Below the pieces are notes generated by a model. That model was not told where the DNA came from, made no database searches, and was given only the letters and a program-made list of their open reading frames with translations. 64,000 bases of DNA from Candidatus Heimdallarchaeota archaeon (GTDB taxonomy: Archaea; Asgardarchaeota; Heimdallarchaeia; Hodarchaeales; Hodarchaeaceae). Numbering within the stretch: position 1 is the first letter of the stretch; the number at the start of each line of letters is the position of its first letter. A program made the position numbers and the translations under genes. The stretch spans positions 1,365,228 through 1,429,227 of the forward strand of contig CP070695.1 of NCBI GenBank assembly GCA_020353515.1, read 5' to 3'. Below, in pieces: positions 8,782 to 16,514 of the stretch.

Positions 8782-9609
8782 TTAGAACAGAATCATCATG
8801 AGTAATAATAGAAGATTTCCTATAAGAACATCGGTAACGAATCCTAGCAACAAAATAAATACAAATGGAAGGGAAGGTTGAACCCAGATAGAGGTTTTAT
8901 TTTTGGATTGAATTGAAGAAATAATTTCCTGTTTTCTCGTAAAATCCGCCTCTGGAGTATCAAGACGTGCTCGAAACTCTACACACCAACCAGTTTCCTC
9001 ACTGTATTTTTCTAAAAAATCAAAATGCCACGGTTTCTCTGCAAGTTTTTTTTCAAGATTTAGAGTTTGGTGGGGATAACCAATAAAGCGAATGAAAATT
9101 CTTGTCCAAACAGATTCGTTTGAAAGAGCATATAGAGTTGGATGCAAACGCTGATAAACAAGATTATAGCAAAATATCAATATTGGGGCAGGGAAAGCAA
9201 TTAAATAGGCATTGAAGAATACATTAAGGATTTTTGGAGTAATCTTTACAAGAATTTCGTATGATGGATTTTGGAAAATAAAAAATGGGGGAGAGATTGG
9301 AGAAGCTACCCCAATTGCAATATAAGCTATCCTATCAGCCTCCCCTCCTAAACCTGAGAAAGTTAGAAACATGGCCAAAGTGATTGCAAAAATGATATTA
9401 AAAAATACGGGTACAAAGTAATTAATGGGTGGTTCATTTTCCAAAATTCGTAAGATTATTTGTATTATGTGGATTATAATTCCTCCTCCTATCATAGTCA
9501 ACCAAATCCAATCAGCTACTTCACGAGTCTTGAGATCTTGCCAAGATCCAATTATCAACAAAAAAAAGGTAAGAATAAGAAGAATCAAATTTAACTCTGA
9601 TCCAATCAT
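8782..9609 (-). CDS. Archaeal prepilin peptidase, A24 family (FlaK/PibD/EppA-like)
   Basis: The 275-residue membrane protein has hydrophobic segments at the N-terminus, around residues 45-160, and at the extreme C-terminus. The two catalytic aspartates of the A24 family are present: one in SWQDLKTREVADW just after the first membrane helix, and one in SGLGGEADRIA, equivalent to the GxGxxD motif. A charged cytoplasmic region (about 175-245) separates the last helices. These enzymes cleave class III signal peptides of archaeal pilins and archaellins. Likely substrates are the pilins encoded at 55-63 kb. It lies upstream of the MglB/MglA-like pair on the same strand with a 138 bp gap. Confidence 0.85.
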   Translation of the reverse strand: MIGSELNLILLILTFFLLIIGSWQDLKTREVADWIWLTMIGGGIIIHIIQIILRILENEPPINYFVPVFFNIIFAITLAMFLTFSGLGGEADRIAYIAIGVASPISPPFFIFQNPSYEILVKITPKILNVFFNAYLIAFPAPILIFCYNLVYQRLHPTLYALSNESVWTRIFIRFIGYPHQTLNLEKKLAEKPWHFDFLEKYSEETGWCVEFRARLDTPEADFTRKQEIISSIQSKNKTSIWVQPSLPFVFILLLGFVTDVLIGNLLLLLMMILF

Positions 9610-9814
9610 TCCAAGTCAAACCTTTTCCTAATTATTTTGAAGTTATTATTTATATTGATCCTTTCTAATAGAATTATTGGACTACTTTAGGATTTTATCA
9701 CTTACTACTAAAGAAGTAATCCTCTAGGAATGGCATAATTTTATTAATCTAAACTCTTTTGAGCGCCTTATTGTAAAGCGCCTTTTTCAATAGCCACTGT
9801 GGCTTAGTTTTTGG

Positions 9815-9859
9815 TTAGATGGCATAATTAAATAGCGTCTACCAGATAGAGTAGCCGGG
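9815..9859 (+). other. Non-canonical D-loop intron in tRNA-Thr
   Basis: Without removing this segment the D arm cannot close: GCTT (9802-9805) would face GATG. Its removal joins TTTTTGG to TTATAGC, which restores pairing G10-C25, C11-G24 and U12-A23. GGTTA is repeated at both boundaries (9813-9817 and 9858-9862), so the exact cut may shift by a few bases. An archaeal splicing endonuclease acting on a bulge-helix-bulge is the expected processing route. Confidence 0.65.
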
Positions 9860-9878
9860 TTATAGCGCCTCCTTGGTA

Positions 9879-9910
9879 TTTTTCGTTCCAATTTCAGGAG
9901 AAAAACGGAT
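9879..9910 (+). other. Canonical 37/38 intron in tRNA-Thr
   Basis: The 32 nt insert lies right after position 37, the standard archaeal location. TTTTTC at its 5' end pairs with GAAAAA near its 3' end, which would form the intron helix of a bulge-helix-bulge. Removal restores a seven-base anticodon loop with GGU and a perfect CCUCC/GGAGG stem. Confidence 0.8.
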
Positions 9911-10019
9911 AGGAGGATGTCGTGGGTTCAAATCCCACCAGTGGCTTTTTTACTTATTAGATAGAATATCCACATAATAACTTAACAGTTTCGATCGTAA
10001 CTGTAGAAGGGACAATTAT

Positions 10020-10634
10020 TTGGATTATAGGAGTCTTTACGAATTATGGCAAGCGGAAAAAGCCAGCTTATCGCTTCTAGAAATACCAGCTGATTTTTAT
10101 ATCTCTATGGACGGGAAGTTAACCAAGCTCTATCAAAAAACACAAGATCTTGAGTGGGAAGAGCTAGCAGATGAAATAATCGAACGGATGGAGTTTCTTA
10201 GAAAAGATATCGCACAATTAAGATTAACTAAAATACTGAATTCGGTCATTTACAATATACCCATTGAATTAGATCATACAACGTGGGGAGAACGACGATT
10301 AATCAAAGAATTAAGAAATTCTATCGAAATGCTTGGCATGGAGAAACCAAACATTTTAGATACTCAGGAAAATCATGCAATCACGAATCTTCAGAACGAT
10401 TCAGATGAAGAATCTAGTCAAATTGAGGAGAATAGAGATGCTATTCCCCTATCCCCAAGTAATCTGACAATAAGGATTCTCGATAATGTTGAAGCCTTTA
10501 TTGGGCTGGATATGAAGCGATATGGCCCCTTAGTAAGGCATGATGTCGTACATCTGCCCGTAGAGAACGCTAAAGCGCTAATAAGCAAAGGAATGGCAAG
10601 ATTGATAGAAACAGAGATAGAAGAAAATAGGTGA
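10020..10634 (+). CDS. Archaeal GINS subunit (Gins51/Gins15-like)
   Basis: The 204-residue protein has the helical A domain of GINS at the N-terminus (the ASLSLLEIPADFY segment, then REEL-type helices with RLTKILNSVI) and, after an acidic low-complexity linker (about 125-145), a small C-terminal B domain (TIRILDNVEAFIGLD...YGPLVRHDVVHLP). Domain order A then B is that of Sld5/Psf1-type Gins51. GINS joins Cdc45/RecJ-like protein and MCM in the replicative helicase. The start is TTG 10020. It heads the conserved operon with S27e, aIF2-alpha, Nop10 and an acetyltransferase. Confidence 0.85.
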   Translation: MDYRSLYELWQAEKASLSLLEIPADFYISMDGKLTKLYQKTQDLEWEELADEIIERMEFLRKDIAQLRLTKILNSVIYNIPIELDHTTWGERRLIKELRNSIEMLGMEKPNILDTQENHAITNLQNDSDEESSQIEENRDAIPLSPSNLTIRILDNVEAFIGLDMKRYGPLVRHDVVHLPVENAKALISKGMARLIETEIEENR

Positions 10635-10640
10635 GAATTA

Positions 10641-10829
10641 GTGAGAAGACGTTATATACCCCAACCTCGTTCAAAATTCTTGAAAATTACCTGTGAATGT
10701 GGTAATGTTCAAGAGGTCTTTTCTCATGCCACATCTCGTGTTACTTGTCGTGTATGTGGAAAAACACTAGCAGAACCTAGTGGTGGAATATCAAAATTAT
10801 ATGGGGAAGTAATAGAAGTATTAGACTGA
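10641..10829 (+). CDS. rps27e: Small-subunit ribosomal protein eS27
   Basis: The 62-residue protein contains the eS27 zinc ribbon: CECG then, after about 15 residues, CRVCG, followed by the conserved LAEPSGGISKLYGEV tail. All four zinc ligands are present and the length is normal. It starts with GTG, 6 bp after the GINS stop codon, and precedes aIF2-alpha by 14 bp, the usual archaeal order. Confidence 0.95.
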   Translation: MRRRYIPQPRSKFLKITCECGNVQEVFSHATSRVTCRVCGKTLAEPSGGISKLYGEVIEVLD

Positions 10830-10843
10830 AAAGGCGATAGTAA

Positions 10844-11629
10844 ATGGAAACTGGCTTCCCAAGTGTTGGAGAATTGGTAATTGGTACATGTACCAAGCTT
10901 ACTCCCCATGGTGCTTATTTTGAGATTTTTGATTACGAAAAGCTTGGATTAGAAGCTGGATTCGTACATATCTCAGAATTGAGCCGAACTTGGGTAAGAA
11001 ATATTCGTAGTCACATTCGGGAAGGCCAAAGAGCAGTAGCGAAAATTCTTCGTGTTGATACCAGTCGGGGGGAGATAGATATGTCCATTCGTCGCGTATC
11101 GGAGCCGCAGCGAAGAACAAAACTCACTGAATTCAAACAGGAAAATCGAGCAAGAGGATTAGTTTCAGTTGCCTGCGAGAAAGTTGAAGGTTCTCTAGAT
11201 GGTGTTGAAGAATCCATCTTAGGAAAATTTGGATCTATCTATGAAGGTTTAATACAAGCAAGAGAAAAAGGAGAGAGTATTCTCATAGAAATTGGAATTC
11301 CTGAAGTAGTTGCTCAAGAAATTTATCAACTTGCAATGAAAGAATTACAACCTCCAACTGTACGATTAACTGGCCTATTAAACATAACATGTTATGAACC
11401 TGAAGGTGTGATTATTTTAAAGAATTTTTTCAAATCTTTTAATAAAAGCTTCAATAAGAAGTATAAAGGTTCAGAACTTAATATAAAAGTCATATCTCCA
11501 CCAGATTATCGGTTTGTAGTCGAAAGTGGGGATTGGAGAACTGCAGAAGGTATTTGGAAGGATGTGCAAAAGGAAGCCGAAAAATTTTTTGCTTCTTATG
11601 ATGCTGAGTATTCATTTGAAAGACAATAA
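10844..11629 (+). CDS. Translation initiation factor aIF2 subunit alpha
   Basis: Residues ~8-85 form an S1-type OB fold (LVIGTCTKLTPHGAYFEI, GFVHISELS, GEIDMSIRRVS). A helical domain (~90-170) and a C-terminal alpha/beta domain (~175-261, ending near the KVISPPDYRF strand) follow, the full aIF2-alpha layout. The protein stabilises initiator-tRNA binding by the gamma subunit. The Ser51 kinase-target loop of eukaryotic eIF2-alpha is not obviously preserved. Gene order S27e, aIF2-alpha, Nop10 is strongly conserved in archaea. Confidence 0.95.
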   Translation: METGFPSVGELVIGTCTKLTPHGAYFEIFDYEKLGLEAGFVHISELSRTWVRNIRSHIREGQRAVAKILRVDTSRGEIDMSIRRVSEPQRRTKLTEFKQENRARGLVSVACEKVEGSLDGVEESILGKFGSIYEGLIQAREKGESILIEIGIPEVVAQEIYQLAMKELQPPTVRLTGLLNITCYEPEGVIILKNFFKSFNKSFNKKYKGSELNIKVISPPDYRFVVESGDWRTAEGIWKDVQKEAEKFFASYDAEYSFERQ

Positions 11630-11646
11630 TACTGTCGGAGATACGA

Positions 11647-11823
11647 ATGCGCCTGTTGAGAAAATGTACATGTAGCTATACTATTGACGAATCAAAGGAA
11701 ATATGTGATAAATGCGGGGAAAGATTTCATAGTGCGTATCCACCAAAATTTTCTCCTTATGATAAATATGCTGATTATAGACGAAAAATGAAAGAACTTG
11801 CTAAACAGCGGGGATCATTTTGA
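11647..11823 (+). CDS. nop10: H/ACA RNP component Nop10
   Basis: This 58-residue gene starts at ATG 11647 and ends with TGA at 11821-11823. The product begins MRLLRKCTCSYTIDESKEIC and has the Nop10 zinc ribbon CTC...CDKCG, followed by the conserved aromatic/proline segment SAYPPKFSPYDKYADYRR, which is highly diagnostic. Nop10 binds Cbf5 and is needed for H/ACA-guided pseudouridylation. It lies 17 bp after aIF2-alpha, and its last codons overlap the TTG start of the next gene (ATTTTGA junction), indicating translational coupling. Confidence 0.93.
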   Translation: MRLLRKCTCSYTIDESKEICDKCGERFHSAYPPKFSPYDKYADYRRKMKELAKQRGSF

Positions 11824-12326
11824 CTGAACAATCATCTGTAATCATCCGAAAATTCGAATTAAAAGATTTAGATCAAGTAATGGAGATTAATAAACAGACA
11901 TTACCAGAAAATTATCCAGAAAGTTTTTTTCGGACAATCTATGCAGAATTGCCCTCTGCATTTTTAATTGCAGAATTAAACGGAGAGTTGATTGGCTATA
12001 CAATGGCTCGGATTGAGAGAGGATTAAGTCATTATTCTATTTTTCATCGCTCAAAAAAGGGACATACTGTAAGTATCGCAATAAAGCCAGAATATAGAAG
12101 AAAAGGGTTTGCGTCGGAATTATTGAAGAAATCTATGGAAGCCATGATCAAACAAGGCGCAAATGAACTTTATTTAGAAGTTCGGGTCTCAAATACTGCA
12201 GCTGTATGTCTCTATAAATCACTAGGTTATGAAATCTTAAAGGAAATTCGTCATTATTATCGGGACTTTGAATCTGCATATTTAATGGTTCAAAAAGTTC
12301 CTAAAACCTCATTAAATACTTCGTGA
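11820..12326 (+). CDS. rimI: GNAT-family protein N-acetyltransferase (RimI/Ard1-like)
   Basis: The 168-residue GNAT fold has an acetyl-CoA binding motif A: the strand VSIAIKPEYRRKGFASELL with the R/Q-x-x-G-x-A pyrophosphate loop, then a C-terminal segment YLEVRVSNTAAVCLYKSLGY typical of RimI and NatA catalytic subunits. Archaeal members acetylate N-termini of many proteins. It starts at TTG 11820, overlapping the last codon and stop of Nop10, and is the last gene of the GINS-S27e-aIF2-alpha-Nop10 operon. Substrate range cannot be told from sequence. Confidence 0.85.
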   Translation: MTEQSSVIIRKFELKDLDQVMEINKQTLPENYPESFFRTIYAELPSAFLIAELNGELIGYTMARIERGLSHYSIFHRSKKGHTVSIAIKPEYRRKGFASELLKKSMEAMIKQGANELYLEVRVSNTAAVCLYKSLGYEILKEIRHYYRDFESAYLMVQKVPKTSLNTS

Positions 12327-12709
12327 GATTTTTATCTTTTAGAGATGGGTTATTATAGAATAATAGCCTACCTCGTTAGGGTGAGGTATAGTAGAGCCAA
12401 AAAAATAATCTATCTCCTTCAGTTAAGAAGTAATCTTAGGAATAGTGAAGATTAAGCGCGGGGTAAACCAACTAATCGTAAAGAAGATTCTACTCTCTAT
12501 AACAACATCAGTGCCAAGGATTTCACAGTCAGAAAACCTTGAATAGCCAAGTTACATGTCAGAAAACGCCCTAACATAAAGCTTTAAAAAGATTGAAAAC
12601 GTGACTAATGCAAATACAAGTGGAATATCTGATTCAGAGTGCCTGTTATGGTTGAGCTGAAAGCTCCTTTTTGAAATCAGCAATATATCAAAATATGGTG
12701 ATTTAATTC
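12327..12709. other. Structured intergenic region before vps22
   Basis: No gene is evident in these 383 bp. Two hairpins stand back to back at 12348-12388: an 8 bp stem with loop TAGAA (12348-12368), then TACCTC/GAGGTA (12369-12374 with 12383-12388). A third, GAGCT-GAA-AGCTC followed by CTTTTT (12654-12672), looks like an intrinsic terminator. The layout could reflect a small RNA transcribed rightward. I found no convincing C/D or H/ACA boxes. GGTGAT at 12694-12699 is the likely ribosome-binding site of the next gene. Confidence 0.35.
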
Positions 12710-13696
12710 ATGAAAGAAAACTTTATTAAAGCTAGTAACGCCCTTACACGATTAAATACTAGCGTATCAACCAATGCTCGAAGTGCTGCTGATATTACGA
12801 TTAAAATTTATACAAGATTCGAAGAAATCCGATATGTAAGTGAAACCATACCTGATTTTATTCTTCATCCTGACCAATCAATGTCCAATCTCAAATCGAG
12901 CGGTGAAATTAGGGTTGCACAGCTACTTGCATCCATTCTCTGTGAACGAATAGCAGAGCAATCAATACGATTAGCAGAGGATCTTGATTTTGGTGAAGAG
13001 GGCCTAGACATTCGTGAAGAGATTCGTGAAATTAGAGAACAAATAACCAGATTGAATGAAGTTATCCAAGTTCAGAAGAAATTAGCTGATGGAGCTCCTG
13101 TTTCAACAGAAAACATTAAGAACTTGCAGAAAAAGTACGACGTACGAATTAAACAACTAGAACAAGAATTACTTAGAAAAGAAGGTCGTGCGTTGACTGT
13201 AACAGCTTTAGATGCTACAAAGAAACCCAAACTATTTGGAAAGGGAAAATTTGAGCAAACACTTGATGATTTAATTCTTGAATATGGAAAAAATCTTCGT
13301 GCAAGTTCTGGTGGTTATATTTCACTCGCAAACCTCTATACAGCATTAAAAAATCAAGTTCCTGATGTAAAATTTTCTACAAAAGACCTCGAAAAATCCT
13401 GTAAACGGTTAAAAAAACAGGCACTTATAGAAGGAGTCTCGAAAAGAGCAGGAGTAAAAATCATAGAATTTGTCCCTGTTGCTCTAGGGAGTGACGCGAG
13501 AAAAGTTTTCGATTTAGCAGTTAATAAGGGATATGTAACCTTGGAGGATGTTATATTGGGAACAAAATGGGATCAACAGCGTGTTGTTAGAGTTCTTGAG
13601 AGTCTAGTTGAGCAAAAAATAGCACGAAAAGTCTCGTCTCTTGATACAGGGGATCAATATTATTTTCCTGGATTATATGGAGATAATGATTGGTAG
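12710..13696 (+). CDS. vps22: ESCRT-II subunit Vps22 (EAP30/SNF8-like)
   Basis: The C-terminal half (about 175-328) matches the tandem winged helices of EAP30/SNF8: a SGGYISLANLYTALK segment like GGLISLEELH in the human protein, then an FVPVAL turn, a second winged helix DARKVFDLAVNKGYVTLEDV, and the closing YYFPGL, equivalent to YWLPAL. The N-terminal ~165 residues are helical and coiled-coil and differ from eukaryotic Vps22. In eukaryotes ESCRT-II links ubiquitinated cargo to ESCRT-III at membranes. No Vps25, Vps28, Vps4 or ESCRT-III gene is seen nearby. It is followed after 10 bp by an SPFH gene, and the ubiquitin island starts about 1 kb further on. The family call is from remembered alignment and was not searched. 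Confidence 0.78.
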   Translation: MKENFIKASNALTRLNTSVSTNARSAADITIKIYTRFEEIRYVSETIPDFILHPDQSMSNLKSSGEIRVAQLLASILCERIAEQSIRLAEDLDFGEEGLDIREEIREIREQITRLNEVIQVQKKLADGAPVSTENIKNLQKKYDVRIKQLEQELLRKEGRALTVTALDATKKPKLFGKGKFEQTLDDLILEYGKNLRASSGGYISLANLYTALKNQVPDVKFSTKDLEKSCKRLKKQALIEGVSKRAGVKIIEFVPVALGSDARKVFDLAVNKGYVTLEDVILGTKWDQQRVVRVLESLVEQKIARKVSSLDTGDQYYFPGLYGDNDW

Positions 13697-13706
13697 GTGA
13701 AAACTG

Positions 13707-14597
13707 ATGGCAGAAGTAGAGAAGTATGGTGGACTATTCCGCAGAATAGGCGATGCAGTGCATATTGGCACAAAAAAATTTAAAGGAAAAGCAATCTTGA
13801 GTTCAGATTTTGGATCAGAAATAGAAAGTTCTTTGATAAGTCGAATAAAATCAGAAGATTATGACAGTTTTAGGAAACATGATGGATTTATTGTGAAAGA
13901 TCCGGAGAACGCAATATTATTACAGTCAGGATCACTAGTGGGGGTTGCAGGAAGTGGCATCTATCAACTCGAGAAGAGTGCTAAACGACCTGGAAGCGAA
14001 ATTATCTGGGTAACAAAGCGTGAGTTCATCGTCAAATGGGGATCACCTGGGGTATATACTTCTGATAATATTATAATAGGCTGTTATGGAATATCTCGTA
14101 TGAGAGTTGTTAATCCCCGTAATTTTATTATGAATGTAGTTTCACATAAACAGTATTATTCAGGGAACGAACTAAAAAATTGGGTTAAACAAACAATTAT
14201 TGCTGCAGTAAAACATGTTATGTCTCGCTATACCGTACCCGAATTACTTAAGGAACGTCGAAGCTTAGAAATCCAAACCAGATCAGAACTTGGACCTGAA
14301 ACCTCTCGATGGGGGCTAGAACTAGTTGGATTGGACATTGGGGGTTTTAAAGTTCCTGATGAATATCAGGCTCTATTATCTTATGAAATCGAAAAGCAAG
14401 TTCTGGAACAACAACAGGAGTTAGCAGAGCAAAGAAAAGAGCTTGATGTTGTTGCGGAGAAAGTGAAGAAATACGAACAAATGCTTGAACAAGCAGATGA
14501 AATGTTTCTAAATGGGAAAATATCAGAGGAAAAGTATAAAGAACTAACAGATAAATACTCCAAGAAATTAGCTCAAATCAAAGCTCAAATGCAATAA
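13707..14597 (+). CDS. SPFH/Band-7 domain protein (YdjI-like) with C-terminal coiled coil
   Basis: Residues ~35-235 form an SPFH (stomatin/prohibitin/flotillin) domain of the soluble YdjI-like kind, with VKDPENAILLQSG early on and a long helix after YEIEKQVLEQQQEL. The C-terminal ~60 residues are a coiled coil ending in a short SHOCT-like motif (ADEMFLNGKISEEKYKEL). No transmembrane segment is seen, so membrane association would be peripheral. The ribosome-binding site GGTGA overlaps the TAG stop of vps22, so the two are one transcript. SPFH proteins build membrane scaffolds. Pairing one with an ESCRT-II subunit suggests a joint membrane role, which is inference. Confidence 0.8.
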   Translation: MAEVEKYGGLFRRIGDAVHIGTKKFKGKAILSSDFGSEIESSLISRIKSEDYDSFRKHDGFIVKDPENAILLQSGSLVGVAGSGIYQLEKSAKRPGSEIIWVTKREFIVKWGSPGVYTSDNIIIGCYGISRMRVVNPRNFIMNVVSHKQYYSGNELKNWVKQTIIAAVKHVMSRYTVPELLKERRSLEIQTRSELGPETSRWGLELVGLDIGGFKVPDEYQALLSYEIEKQVLEQQQELAEQRKELDVVAEKVKKYEQMLEQADEMFLNGKISEEKYKELTDKYSKKLAQIKAQMQ

Positions 14598-14621
14598 TTT
14601 CAGAAACGAGTTAAATCTTTT

Positions 14622-16379
14622 TTATTGATGTTCTTCCAGATCTCCACCACATTCGGGGCAGAATACCATACCTACAGAGATCATTTCTTTGAAACAGTCT
14701 ACACAGACGTTTACATCACATGATGGACACAAATATTTTGTTGTTTCTTCATGTGTGACTTCGCAGACACCACAGAGAAATTCTTCTTTCTGTTTAGCTA
14801 TATGTAAAGTCATTTTTTGAATATTAATCCAGCCCTGAATCTTTCCATGAAGGATATGATTCTCCAATAAGGCTACAGTCTCTCTATCAGACCGATTTAA
14901 TTTTTGAATGATTTCTTGTAAGGGAATTTCTGCTTTAGGGGTCTGTTCAAGGTATTCAAGGAGAGTAGAGTCCAAATCAGGTTTTTTTGAATTGAAAATC
15001 TCGTATTCAGTCCATCCTAGTTTCAATGGACCTTTTTTACAGAAATGACACTCTTCTGTATCAAGTAAATTAAACGAATGAGTATAATTAACCATACAGT
15101 CAGGACAATGCCTCGGGAGGTCAATAATAAAGGCAGAAATGTTTCCACAAAAAGGACATACATGTGTACTTCCTGTAGAACGGCAATTTGAGCACATAAT
15201 TCGTCTACAGTTTTGACATTCGAAATAAAGATTAGGATCTGTATAAGAAGAAGTATCTACCTGACAAAAAATGTCAAAATGTTTCATTCCTTTAACTAAA
15301 AAAGGATCAGCAGTTTCTCCAGCTGTAAGTCGAAGTCCAAAAAGTCTTCCCAACTTGTGAAGACGATTTAAGAGCTTCAATGGGTCTAGATTCAGTGATG
15401 AAGCGAGGTTCTCAACCGCAATTCCTGTTTCAAACCAGTCTTTTAATGAGGGAGCTTGGAACTCCACTTCATTCAAAGTTCCCTTTAAGCTTCGATTTAA
15501 AAGCTGTAGTATATTTAAAAACTCAATCCTGTCTACATCAAGTCGATGAAGCCAGAATTCAATAGGAATATCTCGAAAGACGAATATATCTTTCAATACT
15601 TGGCTTATTATGTCCATAGTGGGATATAAGTACTCATAATTGGCAGAAAAAATAATTTTCAGGTCTTCACGATTATTTTCTAGTAACTGAAGACAATTTT
15701 CTTTTGTTAGTCGTGTTAATTTGCTAATGTGCTTAAGTGAAACTTCTGATTCCAACAGAAAACTTGTATCTATATAGCGATTAAGTCTTTTGATATTTCT
15801 TTGTAAACCTGATGAAGAAGAGAAGTCTAAACTTGTAAAGTTGTGCAATCGCTGAGTTATGGGATCTATGTATCCAACAAAATGACCATCTTGGGCTAGA
15901 ACCTCTAAGATACCTTCAAAGTGATCCTCGGTCCAATACAATTTGTTTAAGAGAAATTTTAAGTTTAATGAGGTGACTGTACTTAGAATCTGTTTTAATT
16001 CAGCTTTGGCTCCTTGGAGTGTGTAGAATTTACGATGAATCTGATCAAAAAAACCATCAGTATTTTGAACATTGACTTTGATCAGGGTTTCTAGTAACTC
16101 ACCAGGTAAGTTTGTTCTATCAATGACATCACAGATGTCTACATAACCCTTTGCTAATTTACGAGTAATATATTGCTGAATAAATATTAGAGGAATGAAT
16201 TCCTTGTCATCAAAACTAACAAAGCCATTTAATTCCTTTGAACCGATTTTTTTTCGCAGGAATGAAGCAACTTCACTTGGATTTTCTTTTGGAGCCATTT
16301 CACGCAATTTAATAGGAGTTTGTGCCATTTGAGCTTCTGTTAACCATTTTTGTCTCTTTCTCCCAAACATTAGTCTCAC
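14622..16379 (-). CDS. UFL1-like winged-helix protein with zinc-finger and RING-like modules, candidate E3 ligase
   Basis: Residues ~30-380 are a series of winged-helix units. The section with NLPGELLETLI, then FYTLQGAKAELKQIL and HFEGILEVLAQDGHFVGYI follows the same order and spacing as the N-terminus of UFL1 (LPGNFL..., then VLEELVNSGRLRG). A zinc cluster follows at 388-448 (CQNC, CSNC, CPFC, CPDC, CHFC). After one more winged helix comes a four-pair CxxC module at 536-579 (CGVC, CPSC, CVDC, CPEC) resembling a RING or treble clef. It is convergent with the SPFH gene and on the same strand as E1, Ubl and the zinc-ribbon/E2-like gene. A ligase role is inferred. UFL1-family proteins have been noted in Asgard genomes before. 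Confidence 0.65.
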   Translation of the reverse strand: MRLMFGRKRQKWLTEAQMAQTPIKLREMAPKENPSEVASFLRKKIGSKELNGFVSFDDKEFIPLIFIQQYITRKLAKGYVDICDVIDRTNLPGELLETLIKVNVQNTDGFFDQIHRKFYTLQGAKAELKQILSTVTSLNLKFLLNKLYWTEDHFEGILEVLAQDGHFVGYIDPITQRLHNFTSLDFSSSSGLQRNIKRLNRYIDTSFLLESEVSLKHISKLTRLTKENCLQLLENNREDLKIIFSANYEYLYPTMDIISQVLKDIFVFRDIPIEFWLHRLDVDRIEFLNILQLLNRSLKGTLNEVEFQAPSLKDWFETGIAVENLASSLNLDPLKLLNRLHKLGRLFGLRLTAGETADPFLVKGMKHFDIFCQVDTSSYTDPNLYFECQNCRRIMCSNCRSTGSTHVCPFCGNISAFIIDLPRHCPDCMVNYTHSFNLLDTEECHFCKKGPLKLGWTEYEIFNSKKPDLDSTLLEYLEQTPKAEIPLQEIIQKLNRSDRETVALLENHILHGKIQGWINIQKMTLHIAKQKEEFLCGVCEVTHEETTKYLCPSCDVNVCVDCFKEMISVGMVFCPECGGDLEEHQ

Positions 16380-16514
16380 TCAAATCTCTTGCTGGAAGAA
16401 TACAATAGCAAGGAATATTAGTCCTCTTATTGAAAATTAGAAATATATTTTTATAAAATCTTTACTCTCTTACAGGATAGAAAAAAAGTGAGAATAACTT
16501 AAGGAATCATTACA

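Larger units (their letters stand above)
9793..9946 (+). tRNA. tRNA-Thr (anticodon GGU) interrupted by two introns
   Basis: The acceptor stem pairs 9793-9799 (GCCACTG) with 9939-9945 (CAGTGGC), and the discriminator is U (9946). The T arm is GTGGG-TTCAAAT-CCCAC (9922-9938). The anticodon arm is CCTCC (9868-9872), TT, GGT (9875-9877), A, then GGAGG (9912-9916) after an intron. Removing 9879-9910 and about 45 nt within the D loop (9815-9859) gives a normal 77 nt tRNA with D stem GCTT/TAGC. U73 and G1-C72 fit archaeal tRNA-Thr. No CCA is encoded; a T-rich run follows the gene. Confidence 0.88.

Noticed and set aside
12590..12650. C/D box small RNA
   Set aside because: GTGACTA and CTGA are present but the first is a poor C-box match, and no C'/D' pair or terminal stem was found.
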